In this document: positions 1 through 13,785 of the stretch, one piece after another
Numbering within the stretch: position 1 is the first letter of the stretch
Layout: each line of letters starts with the position of its first letter
Source: Moringa oleifera
Lineage: Eukaryota; Streptophyta; Magnoliopsida; Brassicales; Moringaceae
Assembly: GCA_021397835.1 (NCBI GenBank)
Contig: JAJFZO010000799.1
Coordinates: forward strand, 3,162,001-3,226,000
Direction: 5' to 3'
Length of the DNA stretch: 64,000 bases
Notes under the pieces: model-generated
The model's input: the letters and a program-made list of their open reading frames with translations, nothing else
The model's database searches: none
Told to the model about the DNA's origin: nothing
Made by a program: the position numbers and the translations under genes

Positions 1-744
1 TGCTGGGTTTTTAAATAAAATACATAAAATTCAATCATGAGTATGGTCTTTTCTAGATTGAACAATTTTAGCATACAAATGGCTTAAAGCTCTTCAAACA
101 GGGAATGCAGGTCAGCTCAATAGATGTGTTGGTCTAGAGCTTGACCAGTCTATATCACATGGACTTCATGAGGGAAAGAGCACTTCAAGATACTTGGATA
201 TAAGTTTCTGATATTATTGAGCTAGTAAGAATGAACCAGTACGAAGCTTGCTGTTTAGTGGCGGGATAGCAGCTGTTATAAGTCAAACTAACTACATCAA
301 ATGATGGCCCATAGGATCATGCTTAGGTGGTTTAGGGTCAATCTGAGGAAATAATGTGCTTGAGAAGCTCTTAAAATTATTGCTTATGATTTGAATGAGT
401 TGCATGTGCATGATGGAGTAATTTGGATCGATAGAAAAATAAATTAGTATTGGTTGGATGATGACTTCCATCCATGCATGCTTACATGTTTGTTTGCTTT
501 TGTTGACTCCAGACTTTAGTTACATGGAGGACTTTTTTGCTTTTCTTTTTCATTAGTTCAAGTTGCAGATAAGACTATTTTCTTCTGCTGAAACTTAACC
601 GTTGTCATGGAAGCGCAATGTTCCAAGTCCTTTCTTTTTTGTTTTTCCTTTATATTGAACATACTGTGTAGGCCTCCTGTGCAGTCTTGCTGCTCCTTAT
701 GCTTGTAAAACATTTTAATGAGACATCTTCTTTCCAAATTCTAG
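1..744 (+). other. intron sequence at window edge
   Basis: AT-rich sequence ahead of the first recognisable exon, ending in a polypyrimidine stretch and the acceptor AG at 743-744. I looked for the preceding exon, which should end in the C-terminal helices of a hydroxyisobutyrate-dehydrogenase domain, and found no matching reading frame. A short open stretch near 75-210 has no family resemblance and ends in a stop. I read the region as an intron of the gene that continues to 19,806, so the start of that gene lies outside the window. Confidence 0.6.
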
Positions 745-1414
745 GGTACTATTCTGGACGTGGCCAAATCACTCCCTTTTCCTGTTCCACTTTTGGCAGT
801 TGCTCATCAACAGTTAATGCTTGGTACTGATATCAATGTGTTTAGTTTAGAATCAGTATTATTTTGATTGTTTATGGGTTTGAAGTAAGCTGCTTCTTCT
901 CACCTACCACGTCCTTGCTTCAGGGTATTTGCATGCTCGTAGAGATGATATTTCAACCCCTCTGGTTAAGGTTTGTAATTTTTTTTTTTCCTTGATGATT
1001 TTTTAGTTTCAAAGGAAGCTGATTAGCTGATTCAACACTTCTGCTTTAACAGACCAAAAATTTCAGAAAAGGAAAAAGAAATTCCTTCATACTTTAGTAA
1101 GATATGTCGTGTAATTCTGAAGCAGGTCTGGGAACAATTACTCGGTGTGAACATCACAGATGCGGCAAATTCAGAGTCCTATAGCCCTGAGCAATTGGCT
1201 AAAGATATTGTTGCCCAGTCAAAGACTGTCAGCCGGGTTGGCTTTATTGGTCTAGGAGCAATGGGATTTGGCATGGCAACTCATCTATTGAGATCAAATT
1301 TCTGTGTTCTTGGATATGATGTAATTCTTTAGTTCCATTTATTATCGTATTCTGTTTTGAGAGTCAACATTTCTTGAAGAAGCTTCACCTTTGAGTAGTG
1401 TCCCTTTCCCCAAC

Positions 1415-1467
<53 letters not shown>

Positions 1468-1468
1468 A

Positions 1469-1506
<38 letters not shown>

Positions 1507-4500
1507 TGGTTGCATCTAATATTTTAGAGCTTGTCATCCTTCGTGGATTAATATGATGAAACTTTACCTGCGTAGTGAAATCTCATTTATCTGACCATAT
1601 GGACTTGTAAGTCATATAAGCTGGGATTTTCCTGCAAGCAGGAAAGCAGTCTACCTGAGTTTCAGTTGAAGTATGATTATTTTAAAGTTGACATGGTCAT
1701 GAACAAGAATAGAATAAGTTATTATTGAAAGCATGCCGCAGATAATGTTAGTTTAGCACATGATTGATTTTTCTTCTGAGATCTTTTATTATTACAATGT
1801 TTCTAGAGATTGATTGCCATCTCTCTAGGGCAGAGATGGTGATCGTTAGCCTTACAACTAATCAAGAAAGCTAAGTTTGTAAACTTAAATGTGTATCATA
1901 AGTTCTGTCCAAGAAGCATATTCTAAAAGTTGTTTCTCAAGTTCTAATATCTCTATTTTGTGCAACTATAGCCTTATTATTGGATAACTTTTAAAATTTT
2001 GGTAAATTTATTTTTTGTAGTCATGTCATAATGATGTTCTCTTCTGAAGGTGGCTTCATAACTTTTATGTCTCTGCATTTTTCTGTGTTTGTCAGTCTTG
2101 TAAAGTGTGTGTTGGAGAGAGAAAAGGGGGGGGGGGATATACCTTTAATTTTTTTTTTATTTTTTTATAGAGCTTTACTTTTATGCCAGTGCATTTTCCT
2201 CTGTGAATAACTTAATTTCAGAATTAACTCGATTTTATCTGTGGAAAAATGACAGGTTTACAAACCAACCTTAGCTCGATTTGAGAGTGCTGGTGGCTTG
2301 ATTGGAAACTCCCCAGCGGAAGTATCTAAAGGTAATTTAGAATTATACAAAGCCTTATAATCTAAGTCAATGTTAAAAAAAAGAGGAAAAGATCTAGAGT
2401 TGATAATTTATCAAATTTTGTAAGAAGTAACTTAAAAAAATTAACTAATGCTCTTGTTATGCATCTAGGCTTAAGCTACCTAAGGCCTGCATCTGGAAAA
2501 TGAGTTACTTAAGATAATGATCTTTCATTTACCACACATCTGCAGTTGAGGATGAACAACTATATGCACAGATGCTGCAGTCTGCTGTTTCTGTAGTAGT
2601 GTTCTTAGAAAAAATTAGGGCCCCATGTGTTAATTTAGATAATAATCTTTCACTTTTTATGGCATCTGTATTCCTTTTCTTTTCCACATATGATGGCACA
2701 AAATAAGGCTACTACTTGGGCTGATCTCACCAAAATGGGGTCTATTATTGTGTTATTTTGTTTGATGGTAAAATAGGCAATTTCAAATATCGGTTGAAAG
2801 TTTTTGCTTTCATAATATTACACTGAATTTTTGTTTCAATCTTCTTCTTGGATCATGGTAAAGGCTGGTATGTGTTTGGACTGGGCTTCCATGAGGAGGA
2901 AAATTAATTGTTGCATTCTAGATATTTGTTTGAAATTCATTGATTTTGGAGTATATCTTGACGATCATGTCACTAAAATTTGTGTGCTGCTTGTATGTAG
3001 TGTGTATTAGAACAGAGAAATACCGGGAAATGAGGATGTCGTTTCCTTCTAAATCTGAACACCCATGTGCTTAAGATTGTGCTGTTTATCATAACATATG
3101 AGTAGTTATAGCCACAAAACAGAGGTTAGACAACTCTTACTGGATAGGAGACAGATTTCAATATATATTCATCTATGAACTTAAATATGGTTGTTAAATT
3201 CTTAGTTTCTTTGTATAACTTTTAATGCTTGAACTGATTTCTGATAAAAGGAAAAAAAAATGCTTGAGCTGATTGAATGACAAACAGTTGAACAGTTAGT
3301 TTATTATTGAGTTCAAATTTTAGTTGACTTAGAACACTAATGATAAATAATTTATGCATACAAGTTTCAGCCATTGTGATTTCTCAAGTAGATCAATTCT
3401 TCTTGATAGGTCAAAGTTTGGTCTTTCCTCTCCTTAATTGTAGATTTGTAGGTGTCTTTTGATGGGACAAACACTCATGAAGGAGAACTCGTAGAGAGGA
3501 TAAGGGACTTACCCTATATATACAATATCCTACATATGATATGTGTCTCTGATGCATTTTCTCCTCCAGATGTTGATGTTCTTGTAGTTATGGTTACAAA
3601 TGAGGTTCAGGCTGAAGCTGTTCTCTATGGAGAATCAGGAGCAGTTCCAGGTATGCTCTTAGTATATCATCTACACTTTGTGAGCTGAAATATATATATT
3701 ATTATTATTATTTTCCTAATCCTGCTTTGTTGTTTCCAGTCCTTCCTACTGGAGCATCAGTTATTCTTGCATCCACTGTCTCTCCTGGATTTGTGATCCA
3801 ACTCGAGCGACGCTTCCAGAGTATGTATGCCTGATATTGTCATCAGTTATCAATTGAATAAAAAAAAACAAATTCTTTGAAATTCCCGTGTGTAATCTGT
3901 CATAATTGCAGTCATTTCTGTCATTATGTATATGATCCATGGTCATATTATGTTACAAATTTTATTTGATACCTATAACGAGTTGAAAATGGAGCTAGAA
4001 AGCTGAAGGGACTTGTTATTATTAGTTTTTCTTTAGGATATTTGATGTTGTTATATTTAGGATTTCTCTATAAAAATGTTATCTTTGGTTTGTTCTTAGA
4101 CTCTTCTAATTTAACTTGTTGGTCAACGTGGTAGATGAAGGCAGGGATTTAAAATTTGTGGATGCTCCTGTTTCTGGTGGTGTCAAGAGGGCCTCTATGG
4201 GAGAACTTACAGTATGCAAAGAGCTAAACATTAATAGAAAATAATTTAAAGGTTCTTTTTTCTTTTTTCTACTGCAATTATTTTAAGTCACATGTTTTCT
4301 CAGATAATGGCTTCAGGTACAGATGAAGCACTTCAGTCTGCTGGCGCTGTTCTGTCAGGTGAAGAGCATCTAATTTGATTTCCTGGGTGAATTGGATTCT
4401 ATTCTTACAGCGTGACTGATTATTGGTTTTTACTTTTACTGTTGACAGCATTAAGTGAGAAGCTCTATGTCATCAAAGGAGGCTGTGGGGCAGGAAGGTC

Positions 4501-7500
4501 TGTCTGACTAATTTCTTTTTTTTTTGGTTACCTTGCATTATGCTTGTCTTTTGTACTGTCACAGGTCCATAGACCATGTATCCTTGTATATGCATATGCA
4601 ATACGTAAATTTATTTTCCTGAAGCACTTTTCTGCTAAAGCATATTTTTTATTTCTTATTTTATTTTATGTTCTCAGTGGTGTAAAGATGGTGAATCAAT
4701 TGCTTGCCGGTATTCACATTGCATCAGCAGCTGAGGCAATGGCATTTGGAGCTCGATTGGGTCTTAATACTCGAACATTGTTTGATATCATCACCAACAG
4801 TGGGGGAACATCCTGGTATGTATCATGTTCTCTAGTAATTTCATCTTATCATTCCTATCTTCTCTACCTAAGCTTAGTTAATTGGAGCAAAAATTGGAGA
4901 GAATTATAAAGGAAAGAAAGCAATGATGCATCTACACTGCAGAGCTTTTGATACATTTAACAACTGTCTCTCATCCAAAATTTTCGGTTAATTATATGTG
5001 AAAGTTTTCATATGTTTACATCATAAATGACAATCTTGCATGTAGGACAATTTATTGTTAGTTTTGAGGATATACTAAGTTCTTGAACCGTTAAATTGAT
5101 GTTCCAAACAACGGTAGCAACTTTGAGGCATGGAATTGCAAATAGCATTGTGCTGCACAATATCTTAGACATTTCTTTCAAAGATGTGACACATGGTTTT
5201 GATGAGGTGTAACCAGAGTTTGTGGAGGGAAATTTAGTTCCAGTTGCAGTTGCATTATACCTAAATGCTAACATCATGCTCTGGATGTTACTTATTTTGC
5301 ATATAGATAGTCTTCATATGACTTTGTAATTAATGTAAACGTTTTTTACTTTGTGGAGATGAGACCATTGGCTATTGCAATCCATGCTTGATTTCCGTAG
5401 TTATTAACTAAGATTCAAGAACATGAAAGTTGTATTTGTTTTTCTGTGACCTCATCTATTTTGACTTGAAATTTTATCCTATTTACATGCTGAGATCGCC
5501 CTCTGGACATTGCCTTTTAATCTTCAGATAGCCTTATGTGACTCTATAGTTCTTTTTTTATTGTGTGCAGACCTCCAGACTAATATGAATCATGCTTGAT
5601 ATCCGTAGCTATTAGCAGACACTTGATAAATGAAAGTAGTATGCATCTGTCTTTGAAATTGATTTTGATAGTTACTAGGAATGCACCTTTCATCTTTTCA
5701 GCTCAGACATAAAAAAAGAGAAGAAATTCAAATATCAGCAAAATCCTAACATATATGGGGGTGCATGCATCTACAATCTTGCTAAGTTGACTCATCTTTC
5801 TGTCTGGACATGACACTCCTACCCTCCTAAACATATTATTAGTTTTACCATCAGGTAATCTGAAGTAGAGTAATTCTTTTATGATTTAGTTGAGCCATGT
5901 GATCTACAGTCGAACATGAAGCTATCTCTTCGTGTGATCATTAATTCTATGTGATGCGCACCAGGAGGTCACTGCATGCCAGTTGTGCTGAATAAGTTGA
6001 GGCCTGATGGGCAGGATTGATGGAAAAGCATCACATTACAAATGATTTTTGGAAACCCATATTTTCTCTCAAAAGTACTGTTACTGTTAAAAAACAAGGT
6101 AATATTCTTAGTGTAGTTCAGAATACAAGACAAATATAATGCACAACTTGTTTGCTCTCATAATGTCTCTCCTTTGGGAGTACGTAAGAAAAGTTAATCT
6201 CTAAAATGATAATGTCTATCCCTAGGCCTCTTACATGTTATAGCAGCATACTTAAATGAATTGACTGAATTGCTTTGTTTTTTTTCTGATTCGTGTTATC
6301 ACTGACATGGCCAATCTAAATGAGGAGGAATTTGTGGATTTCAATGAACTCCTTATTTCTGGATAAGATCTTATACTTGTAAATAGGAGATACCTTTGGG
6401 TGTCATTCGTAGCTATATATATATATATATGTAGATAAATTATATGTGTTTCTATTAAAAAAATGGTATGGCCTTTTTTTTTTCTTTTGATAACCGAGGT
6501 ATCCGGATTGTGGTATCCGACTAACAGATGAAGGACTCACCCTTCTCGGAGTTCTGAGGTTGATGACTAGCAAAAAACTTTAGTAGCCCAAACCCTGGAC
6601 CTGACCTACAAATTAACACCGGCTTGCCAATGAGGAACTCCTCAGGGTTAGATAAGGCCAATTTCTTGCTGTTGAGTATCAACAATGTGTGACTTAATAT
6701 TCTTTGTCCTGGTTATTGAGATAATGTTTATCTTTTGAGTCAGAGATAATGATCTTTGGGATTCAACTGAACGCTCATTTTGTTCTCCATTCACCAACTC
6801 AGTACTTGCCTACATATTTTTATGGCTGTCTTATGCATGGTATTACATTTTAGACATTTATGCTTGACTTTTTTCTGAGAGATGTGGTCCCATGCATTTT
6901 AAATTTGAAACTAAGCATGGAGTTTTACAAGTGTTGTATATCAATCCTGAATAAACTTTTATTCTCTTTCAGGATGTTTGAGAATCGTGTGCCACACATG
7001 TTAGAAAATGATTACACGCCATACTCTGCACTTGATATCTTTGTGAAGGATCTGGTCAGATTGTTGTCTACCCCATGCTATTATGCCCATAGTCACAGCT
7101 AATTTGAATTTTTAGTGTCTTAATTGATAAACTACCTACAGGGTATTGTTACGCATGAAAGCTTATCCCATAAAATTCCACTTCATATGTCAACTGTTGC
7201 ACACCAATTGTTCGTGTCAGGTGAAGTTCCATCAACTTATATAATAAACGTAGTCTTATATCTTTCTTATTTGAAATTCTTTGACCTGAGAACACTTCTA
7301 GTATGAATTGCAAGCAGTTGTTAACAGCACTCTATTTAAGATTAGGTCATTTTTGTTGAAGCTGGATTGCTGTAGAAAAATGTAGCATCTATTCTTTCAT
7401 TGATCCTAAGGTGTGGCTTTTGACAAAGTGGGAGCTAAACCTTGATGGTTGAGGCAATCTTTTGTAAAGAATATATGTGAAACACTCTTCTCCAATCAGT

Positions 7501-10500
7501 TTGAAAGGAAAAAGAAAAGAGAAATCAGGGGAAAAAGAGAAAAGAAAGGGGCTGAAGGGAGGGAAAGGAGAAATTTTTATGAATAATAAGTCTTCTTATC
7601 ATAAAAGAGAGATAATAGAACTTTAACGTACTATTGTGATGACAGAGTCTATTGCACATCGTGCCTTCTCCCTTTTTCTTTCTTTTCCCATTCCTTCCAT
7701 GCCTTTACTTGCTGTTCAGAAATTAACTTAATTTAACCTAGGAACTGCTCTGCCTATCTGATTGGGTTAGCTGCATGATCAGCTTAAGTTTATGTTCAGA
7801 TGATCTGGATCTCTGAAGATGCATTCATCTCTTTACGGATTAAGTTTCTCTTAACGGATATCAGCTAGTTATGGTCCCACCAAACTGGGTTCCTAGGAAG
7901 CTGAGATGGCCCCAACTAAGTAGGCCCCTTGGAAGGTGATTGGGATACAGATTCATCCTTTAGAATCAACTTCTTTCACAAATGGCACCTGTGAAACTTC
8001 GAACTTGTGCTCTTGCTCTTAGCATTGACAAGTTTGATTCATTGTACAAGATAATGGCCCCTAGAAGTTCCTCTTTCCCGACAAAATATACTTAATATTT
8101 GACCTAAATTTCCATGTGGGAAGTAAACTTGCTCCCTATATGCCAAAGGTAGGAAAAGTAGAACTACATGAAATCCTTTTGACATGTGCAGGAAAATTTT
8201 GTGATCAAGGCATGCAGTAGAAAAGCACTCTGGGAAATATTTGTCTAACAGAGACCAAAAATTATACATAGGAAGAACAACTTTTCTCATGATAGCATGT
8301 AAATATTTTGAGGTTTGATTGACTGTTTGATATATACATTCAATTCTCATGAAATTAGTCTGGAGCAGGCTCTGCTGCTGGCTGGGGTCGGCAAGATGAT
8401 GCTGGTGTGGTTAAGGTATGCCTTTTCAGTGGTTTGATTTTCTTCAAGGCATAGGAAATTGTTTAGCGTGAGGAGGTCACTGAGATTATTAGGGTGTTCT
8501 AAGTTCATGTTCCAAATATAGTCACCGTGGTTATTTGCCTTTTTGAAGGAAACCATGCCACTTTGTTGAATTTGTTGTATAGATGTTTTAAAATATATTT
8601 AATTTTGATTCTTATGATAACTATTGGCAAATAACTCGATCCGACCATAGCTGCTACTGATCAAATGTCACTGAATTGAAAGGATTATAACTTTTTAAAT
8701 CATATTCATCCCATGAAGTTTTGGACTTAATAGTATGAGAAATTAAATTCTTTAATATTAACATCTGGCAGTTCACCTGCTTGTTCATCATGGTTTTGGG
8801 ATACTGGACCAGGTGAAGAGGAGCTGTAATTTGAGAAATAAGAAAAACAGAGTTTATATGATTATGTCTGAAGGATCGAGTTGAAAAGAGAAAATAAATC
8901 AGACTTATCAATGAGATACTTCCTCTCCAGCTCTCTCAAAATGAGATCTAGTACAATTGCAAATGCATGTCCCGTTACATCATTGGGTATCAAATAAACA
9001 GTATTCCGTATTTTGCATTTCCAGATCCATTACCATGCTAAATATCATTGAAGATTTACTCTCCATTTTCTAATGATATTATGCATGAATGAGATACATC
9101 ATGGCAAATATTTGGAAAGCATTTTGTAAACTGCATTATAGCCTGTCTTCTGGTTCAGTTTTGTCTCTATTAGTTCAATGGACTTCGTGATAATGAAACA
9201 TTTTTGATAGTTTTGTTCTCACACTTAGTATTATTATGATGTAAACCCATGAACTGGTGGAAGTTTTCCTTCCATGTAAATGAACCGAACGTAAGTTATA
9301 TTCAAATTTGTCTCTCAAATCTTAGTTTGTTTTCAACTTAATCGCAAAAGAATTTACAAAACATGAAGTTGTCTTCCTTTTTGGTTATATTTCAACAAAA
9401 TGGGCTGTTTGTTGCAATTTGGTGGTTACATGTTTAACTGCAATTTTTCATGTCTCTAGGTGTATGAGACTCTTACTGGCGTTAAAGTTGAAGGAAAAAC
9501 TCCAGTTCTTAAGAAAGAAGTTGTCTTGCAATCTCTTCCATCTGAGTGGCCACTGGATCCCCTTGATGATATACATCAACTAAATCAGAGCAGTTCAAAG
9601 ACATTGGTTGTTCTTGATGATGATCCTACTGGAACCCAAACTGTTTATGATATAGAAGTACTTACAGAATGGTGAGTCCTTGCTCTATAGTTTATTACAA
9701 TGGGTTAGTGAATTTATACACATTATCTTATATTATTGATTGAATTGACACTTATTTTTAAGGCTGATATGCTGTCTTTACAGAGCGAGTAAAGTTATAA
9801 TAACTGAGACTTAAGCTTTTGATGCCATCATGTGATTTTAAACCCTGTTGAATATAGGTTCTTTTCAGAAGTTATGGCTTGTAACTGTAGTTATCAAGAT
9901 TTATTAATCGTAAATTAAACTATGCAGGAGTATTGAGTCACTTGTTGAGCAGTTCAGAAGAAAGCCTATATGCTTCTTCATTTTGACTAACTCAAGATCA
10001 CTGAGTTCTGAGAAGGTAAATAGCTTTGTTCAAATATGAATCGCATTCAAATTGCAAAAAGCTTATTTTGGATCTATGAAGAGAATGATATCAATCAAGC
10101 TTTTCATTTGAATGTCAGCGAGGGTGAATCTTTATGTATTCTTTGCTTGTGGTTTGCAATTCTGATAGATGCATTCATATTTCACAGGCCAGTGCATTAA
10201 TCAAGGATATATGCAATAACCTCTCTACTGCTGCTAGTTTAGTTGAAAATATTGACTACACAGTAGTTTTGAGAGGTGATTCGACATTACGTGGTCATTT
10301 TCCAGAGGCAAGGACAATGAATTCTAATTAATTTCATAATGCATTGTTAATGTTTTTGTTTACCTTTTGCTTTTGATCGCATCACTAGAAGAAGCTATGT
10401 GAATTGTTTAGGAAGCCGATGCAGCTGTTTCAGTACTAGGTGAAATGGATGCATGGATCATTTGCCCCTTCTTCCTTCAAGGAGGCCGTTATACTATTAA

Positions 10501-13500
10501 TGATGTACACTATGTCGCAGAGTCAGATAGGTAATGGCTTCCTCGTTTTGTGTTGAATCATAGTCCATTGTGGTTTGATTTTTCAGTCAAACCTACCAAA
10601 CCCCCTTTGCCTCTCTTTTTAAATGGAGAAAATGAAAAATGTTATTGATGTTCTGTTAAATCATGGTGTCTGTAGGCTTATTCCTGCAGGAGACACAGAG
10701 TTTGCTAAAGATGCTGCCTTTGGATACAAATCTTCAAACCTCCGGGAGGTCTGAAATTTTCCAGCTGAATGGCATGTCAATATATTGCTTTAGATAATTA
10801 ATTTTTTTGGAACTTTGAAAGTTACTTCATTTCATTATAGTGGGTAGAGGAGAAAACAGTCGGTCGCATTCCTGCCAGCACTGTTACATCAATACCAATC
10901 CAACTTTTGAGAAAAGATGGACCAGGTGCTGTTTGCGAGCGTCTTTGCAGTTTGCAGAAGGTATCATTTGCATCTATGCATCCATGCAGTAAAAACATAC
11001 TTGAATTAGCTTGGCAATTCTGGTGTTCTATAGTACTTCAATTTACCTGGGTATTTAGCCTTTTGCTTTACAAGTAGCACGACGATGACTTTGTTATTGT
11101 TGTTAGTTTTGCGGATTTATGTAAGTGTAGAGAATCCAAATATAGCATTGTTTTTCTCTGATCAAATTGTGTAAATAATACAGTTGCAAAGTCACCTGTT
11201 TTCATTTGTTTCCTTTTTTGTCATGGATAAAGATTTCTCATGTCCTCATGTCTTATTAGTTTGAGTTACTCCAGAAAGATAATGATATCGAATGTTATAG
11301 CTTTGTGATTTTGCTAGTTAGTTTCAATAGAATTTGGGAAGCATCATTTAATTTGCTCAGCAATTTAAAGAATTAAATTTTACACAAATTTCTAATGTAG
11401 TCATAATTCTGGAAGGTAGTTTTGAAATCACAGTGGATGATGTTTGCCCTACATTCAATAGTTACAAACTCAACACTAGAAAGTTAGACATTAGCTGTTC
11501 ATTGTTCTTCTGTTTACTGGATGAAGCAGGGTTCTACATGCATAGTTAATGCAGCTAGTGAAAGAGACATGGCTGTATTTGCAGCTGGGATGATCCAGGC
11601 AAGATGCCCTCCTGTTCTTGCCGTTGCTTTGTACTCTGACATACTTTGCTGTGCACACTTGAAAGTTCTTGTAATCTGTTATGTGTAATTGACAGGCAGA
11701 ACTAAAAGGAAAATCATTCTTATGCCGTACTGCTGCTAGTTTTGTCTCAGCGCGGCTAGGAATTATCCCTAAAGCTCCTGTTCAGCCAAAAGATTTAGGA
11801 ATTAAAAAAGAAAGGAATGGTGGGTTGATAGTTGTGGGGTCATACGTTCCCAAGACAACAAAGCAGGTTGGATTGGTCAATTGTGATTTTCTTTGAAATT
11901 GTACTTTGCCACTTTGATGGTATCTAACTTGTCCATATGTTTCTTGGTTCCCTGTCTTTATTTGAATCCACAGGTTGAAGTGCTCAGATCAGAATGTGGA
12001 CACTTCATAAGAATTCTTGAGGTGACCCAAAAAGATAATGTTATTTTGTGCTCTATAGATTTTAGTGTAAACTATAGCTGTATTCAGTAAATGGATTTTG
12101 CTAAGGAGGTATACCCCCCATTCTTTATCACATGCTAATACTTTTGGTTGGCTCAGGGACTCAAGATTTCTTTTTGTCTGCAATGCACAGGTCTCTGTTG
12201 ATAAAGTTGCCATGAAGTCATTGGAAGAGAGGGAGGAGGAAATCAACAGAACAGCTGAAATGGCGGATGTTTTCCTTCGAGCTCGTAGAGATACTCTAAT
12301 AGTGACCAGTCGAGAACTGATCACTGGAAACTGTAGTTCTTTTCTCTCTTTTCCTTTGTCTTTACACTGCCCCTTGCAGTGTACAGCTTCTACTGTCATT
12401 CATATTATTACTTAAGCACAAAGTTTGAGTTTTTACCTCTAGGAATAACCGCCAAACAGCATGTTTACCTATGCGTCCTCAAATTGTTTGAACCGCTTAA
12501 GGAAACTCATAACTGATCTCCCGTAATAATAATTGTTGGTTGTCTTTGCTTCTTTGTCCCTTGGCAGCTCCTTCCGAGAGTCTAAACATCAATTTCAAAG
12601 TGAGTTCTGCACTGGTAGAAATAGTTAGGCGGATAACTACAAGACCTCGTTACATTCTTGCAAAGGTACTTTACTATGTCCGAATGGGCATTTGTTCCTC
12701 AGGGCAATTGAATGTTGCTTTATTTCCTTTTTCTTTTCTTTGTAGATATATAGTGATTGAAAATTCTGGCTTTTGCTCTTTTTTTTTCCCCTTTTTTTCC
12801 TCTCTCTTTCATGTGTTTTTGCATGCTTTTGTTACCTATCTCTCTCTTTTGATCTCTTAAGTGGTTAGCCCTTTCTACAGAGAAAATAAAACTCCTAAGA
12901 GCTAAATAATGTAAGATAAGAAAATTGCTACTCTTACTCCCATTATTTCATTATTATACTGGAAAAATATAAATTGTTGATGGTTATATGTTTGCAAATG
13001 AGTGCGTCAAAGTTCAATATCATGATGCTACCAAAATTCTGGGGGAATCTGTATGGAATTGCAATAATCTAAAAATATGGGTGCCCAACCAGGACATAGC
13101 TACAAAAAAAGAAAGAGGGAGACAGATTTATGGGATTCAACAGGTCTCTTTTACAGGGGGGTAAAGTTAATCTGCTAAGCCTGCTTGTTTGAAATACATG
13201 ACTGCATACATAGAACAGGAATTAGTTAAAAATGTTTTGTAGGTTTCAGCAGGAAATATAACAATGATTTCAGGTCCTTCAAGGTAGCTCTTGACCTTTA
13301 CTATGCAGCGTCTTGTTTGTAGTCCTTTAAGGATAGTTTTGGCGAAGGTTTCTCCTCATTCATATGGGCCTGAAGAATTTTTTGTTTTGCAAAAATGTCA
13401 AGCTCATGTTTGATTGTGTTCCCCCAGTGTTGATTGCTAATTAATGTAAAAAGAATATTTTATGTCTGACTCCCATGAAAAAAAATGGTAACATATAATG

Positions 13501-13752
13501 GAAATTTCTTATTGCAGGGGGGAATCACATCATCAGATCTTGTCACAAAAGCGCAGGAAGCAAAACGTGCTAAAGTAGTTGGTCAAGCCCTTGCTGGTGT
13601 TCCCCTTTGGCAGCTAGGTCCCGAAAGTAGACATCCTGGAGTCCCTTACATAGTCTTCCCTGGTATGTCTGAGTCCTTGTCACATTTCTTTCACAATCTT
13701 TATATGTTTGTATATAAATATATTAAATGCGTAGACATACACATGAGAGAGA

Positions 13753-13785
<33 letters not shown>

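Larger units (their letters stand above)
745..8415 (+). other. exons 1-13: NAD-binding hydroxyacid dehydrogenase domains
   Basis: The exons are 745-823, 924-970, 1126-1320, 2256-2331, 3570-3650, 3740-3820, 4135-4211, 4304-4358, 4449-4497, 4678-4815, 6973-7054, 7142-7220 and 8369-8415. Each junction keeps frame and has GT/AG borders. The first two exons end one beta-hydroxyacid dehydrogenase domain. Exons 3-13 hold a full second domain: dinucleotide-binding VGFIGLGAMG, the substrate-binding DAPVSGG and the GSGVKMVNQLLAG helix, whose lysine is the general acid in this family. These features suggest an active NAD(P)-dependent oxidation step, but the substrate cannot be read from sequence. Intron 10 (4816-6972) is 2.2 kb long. 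Confidence 0.88.

Noticed and set aside
75..212. Open stretch near the window start as a possible earlier exon
   Set aside because: It has no resemblance to the hydroxyisobutyrate dehydrogenase domain that should precede exon 745-823, and no convincing splice donor at the needed place.
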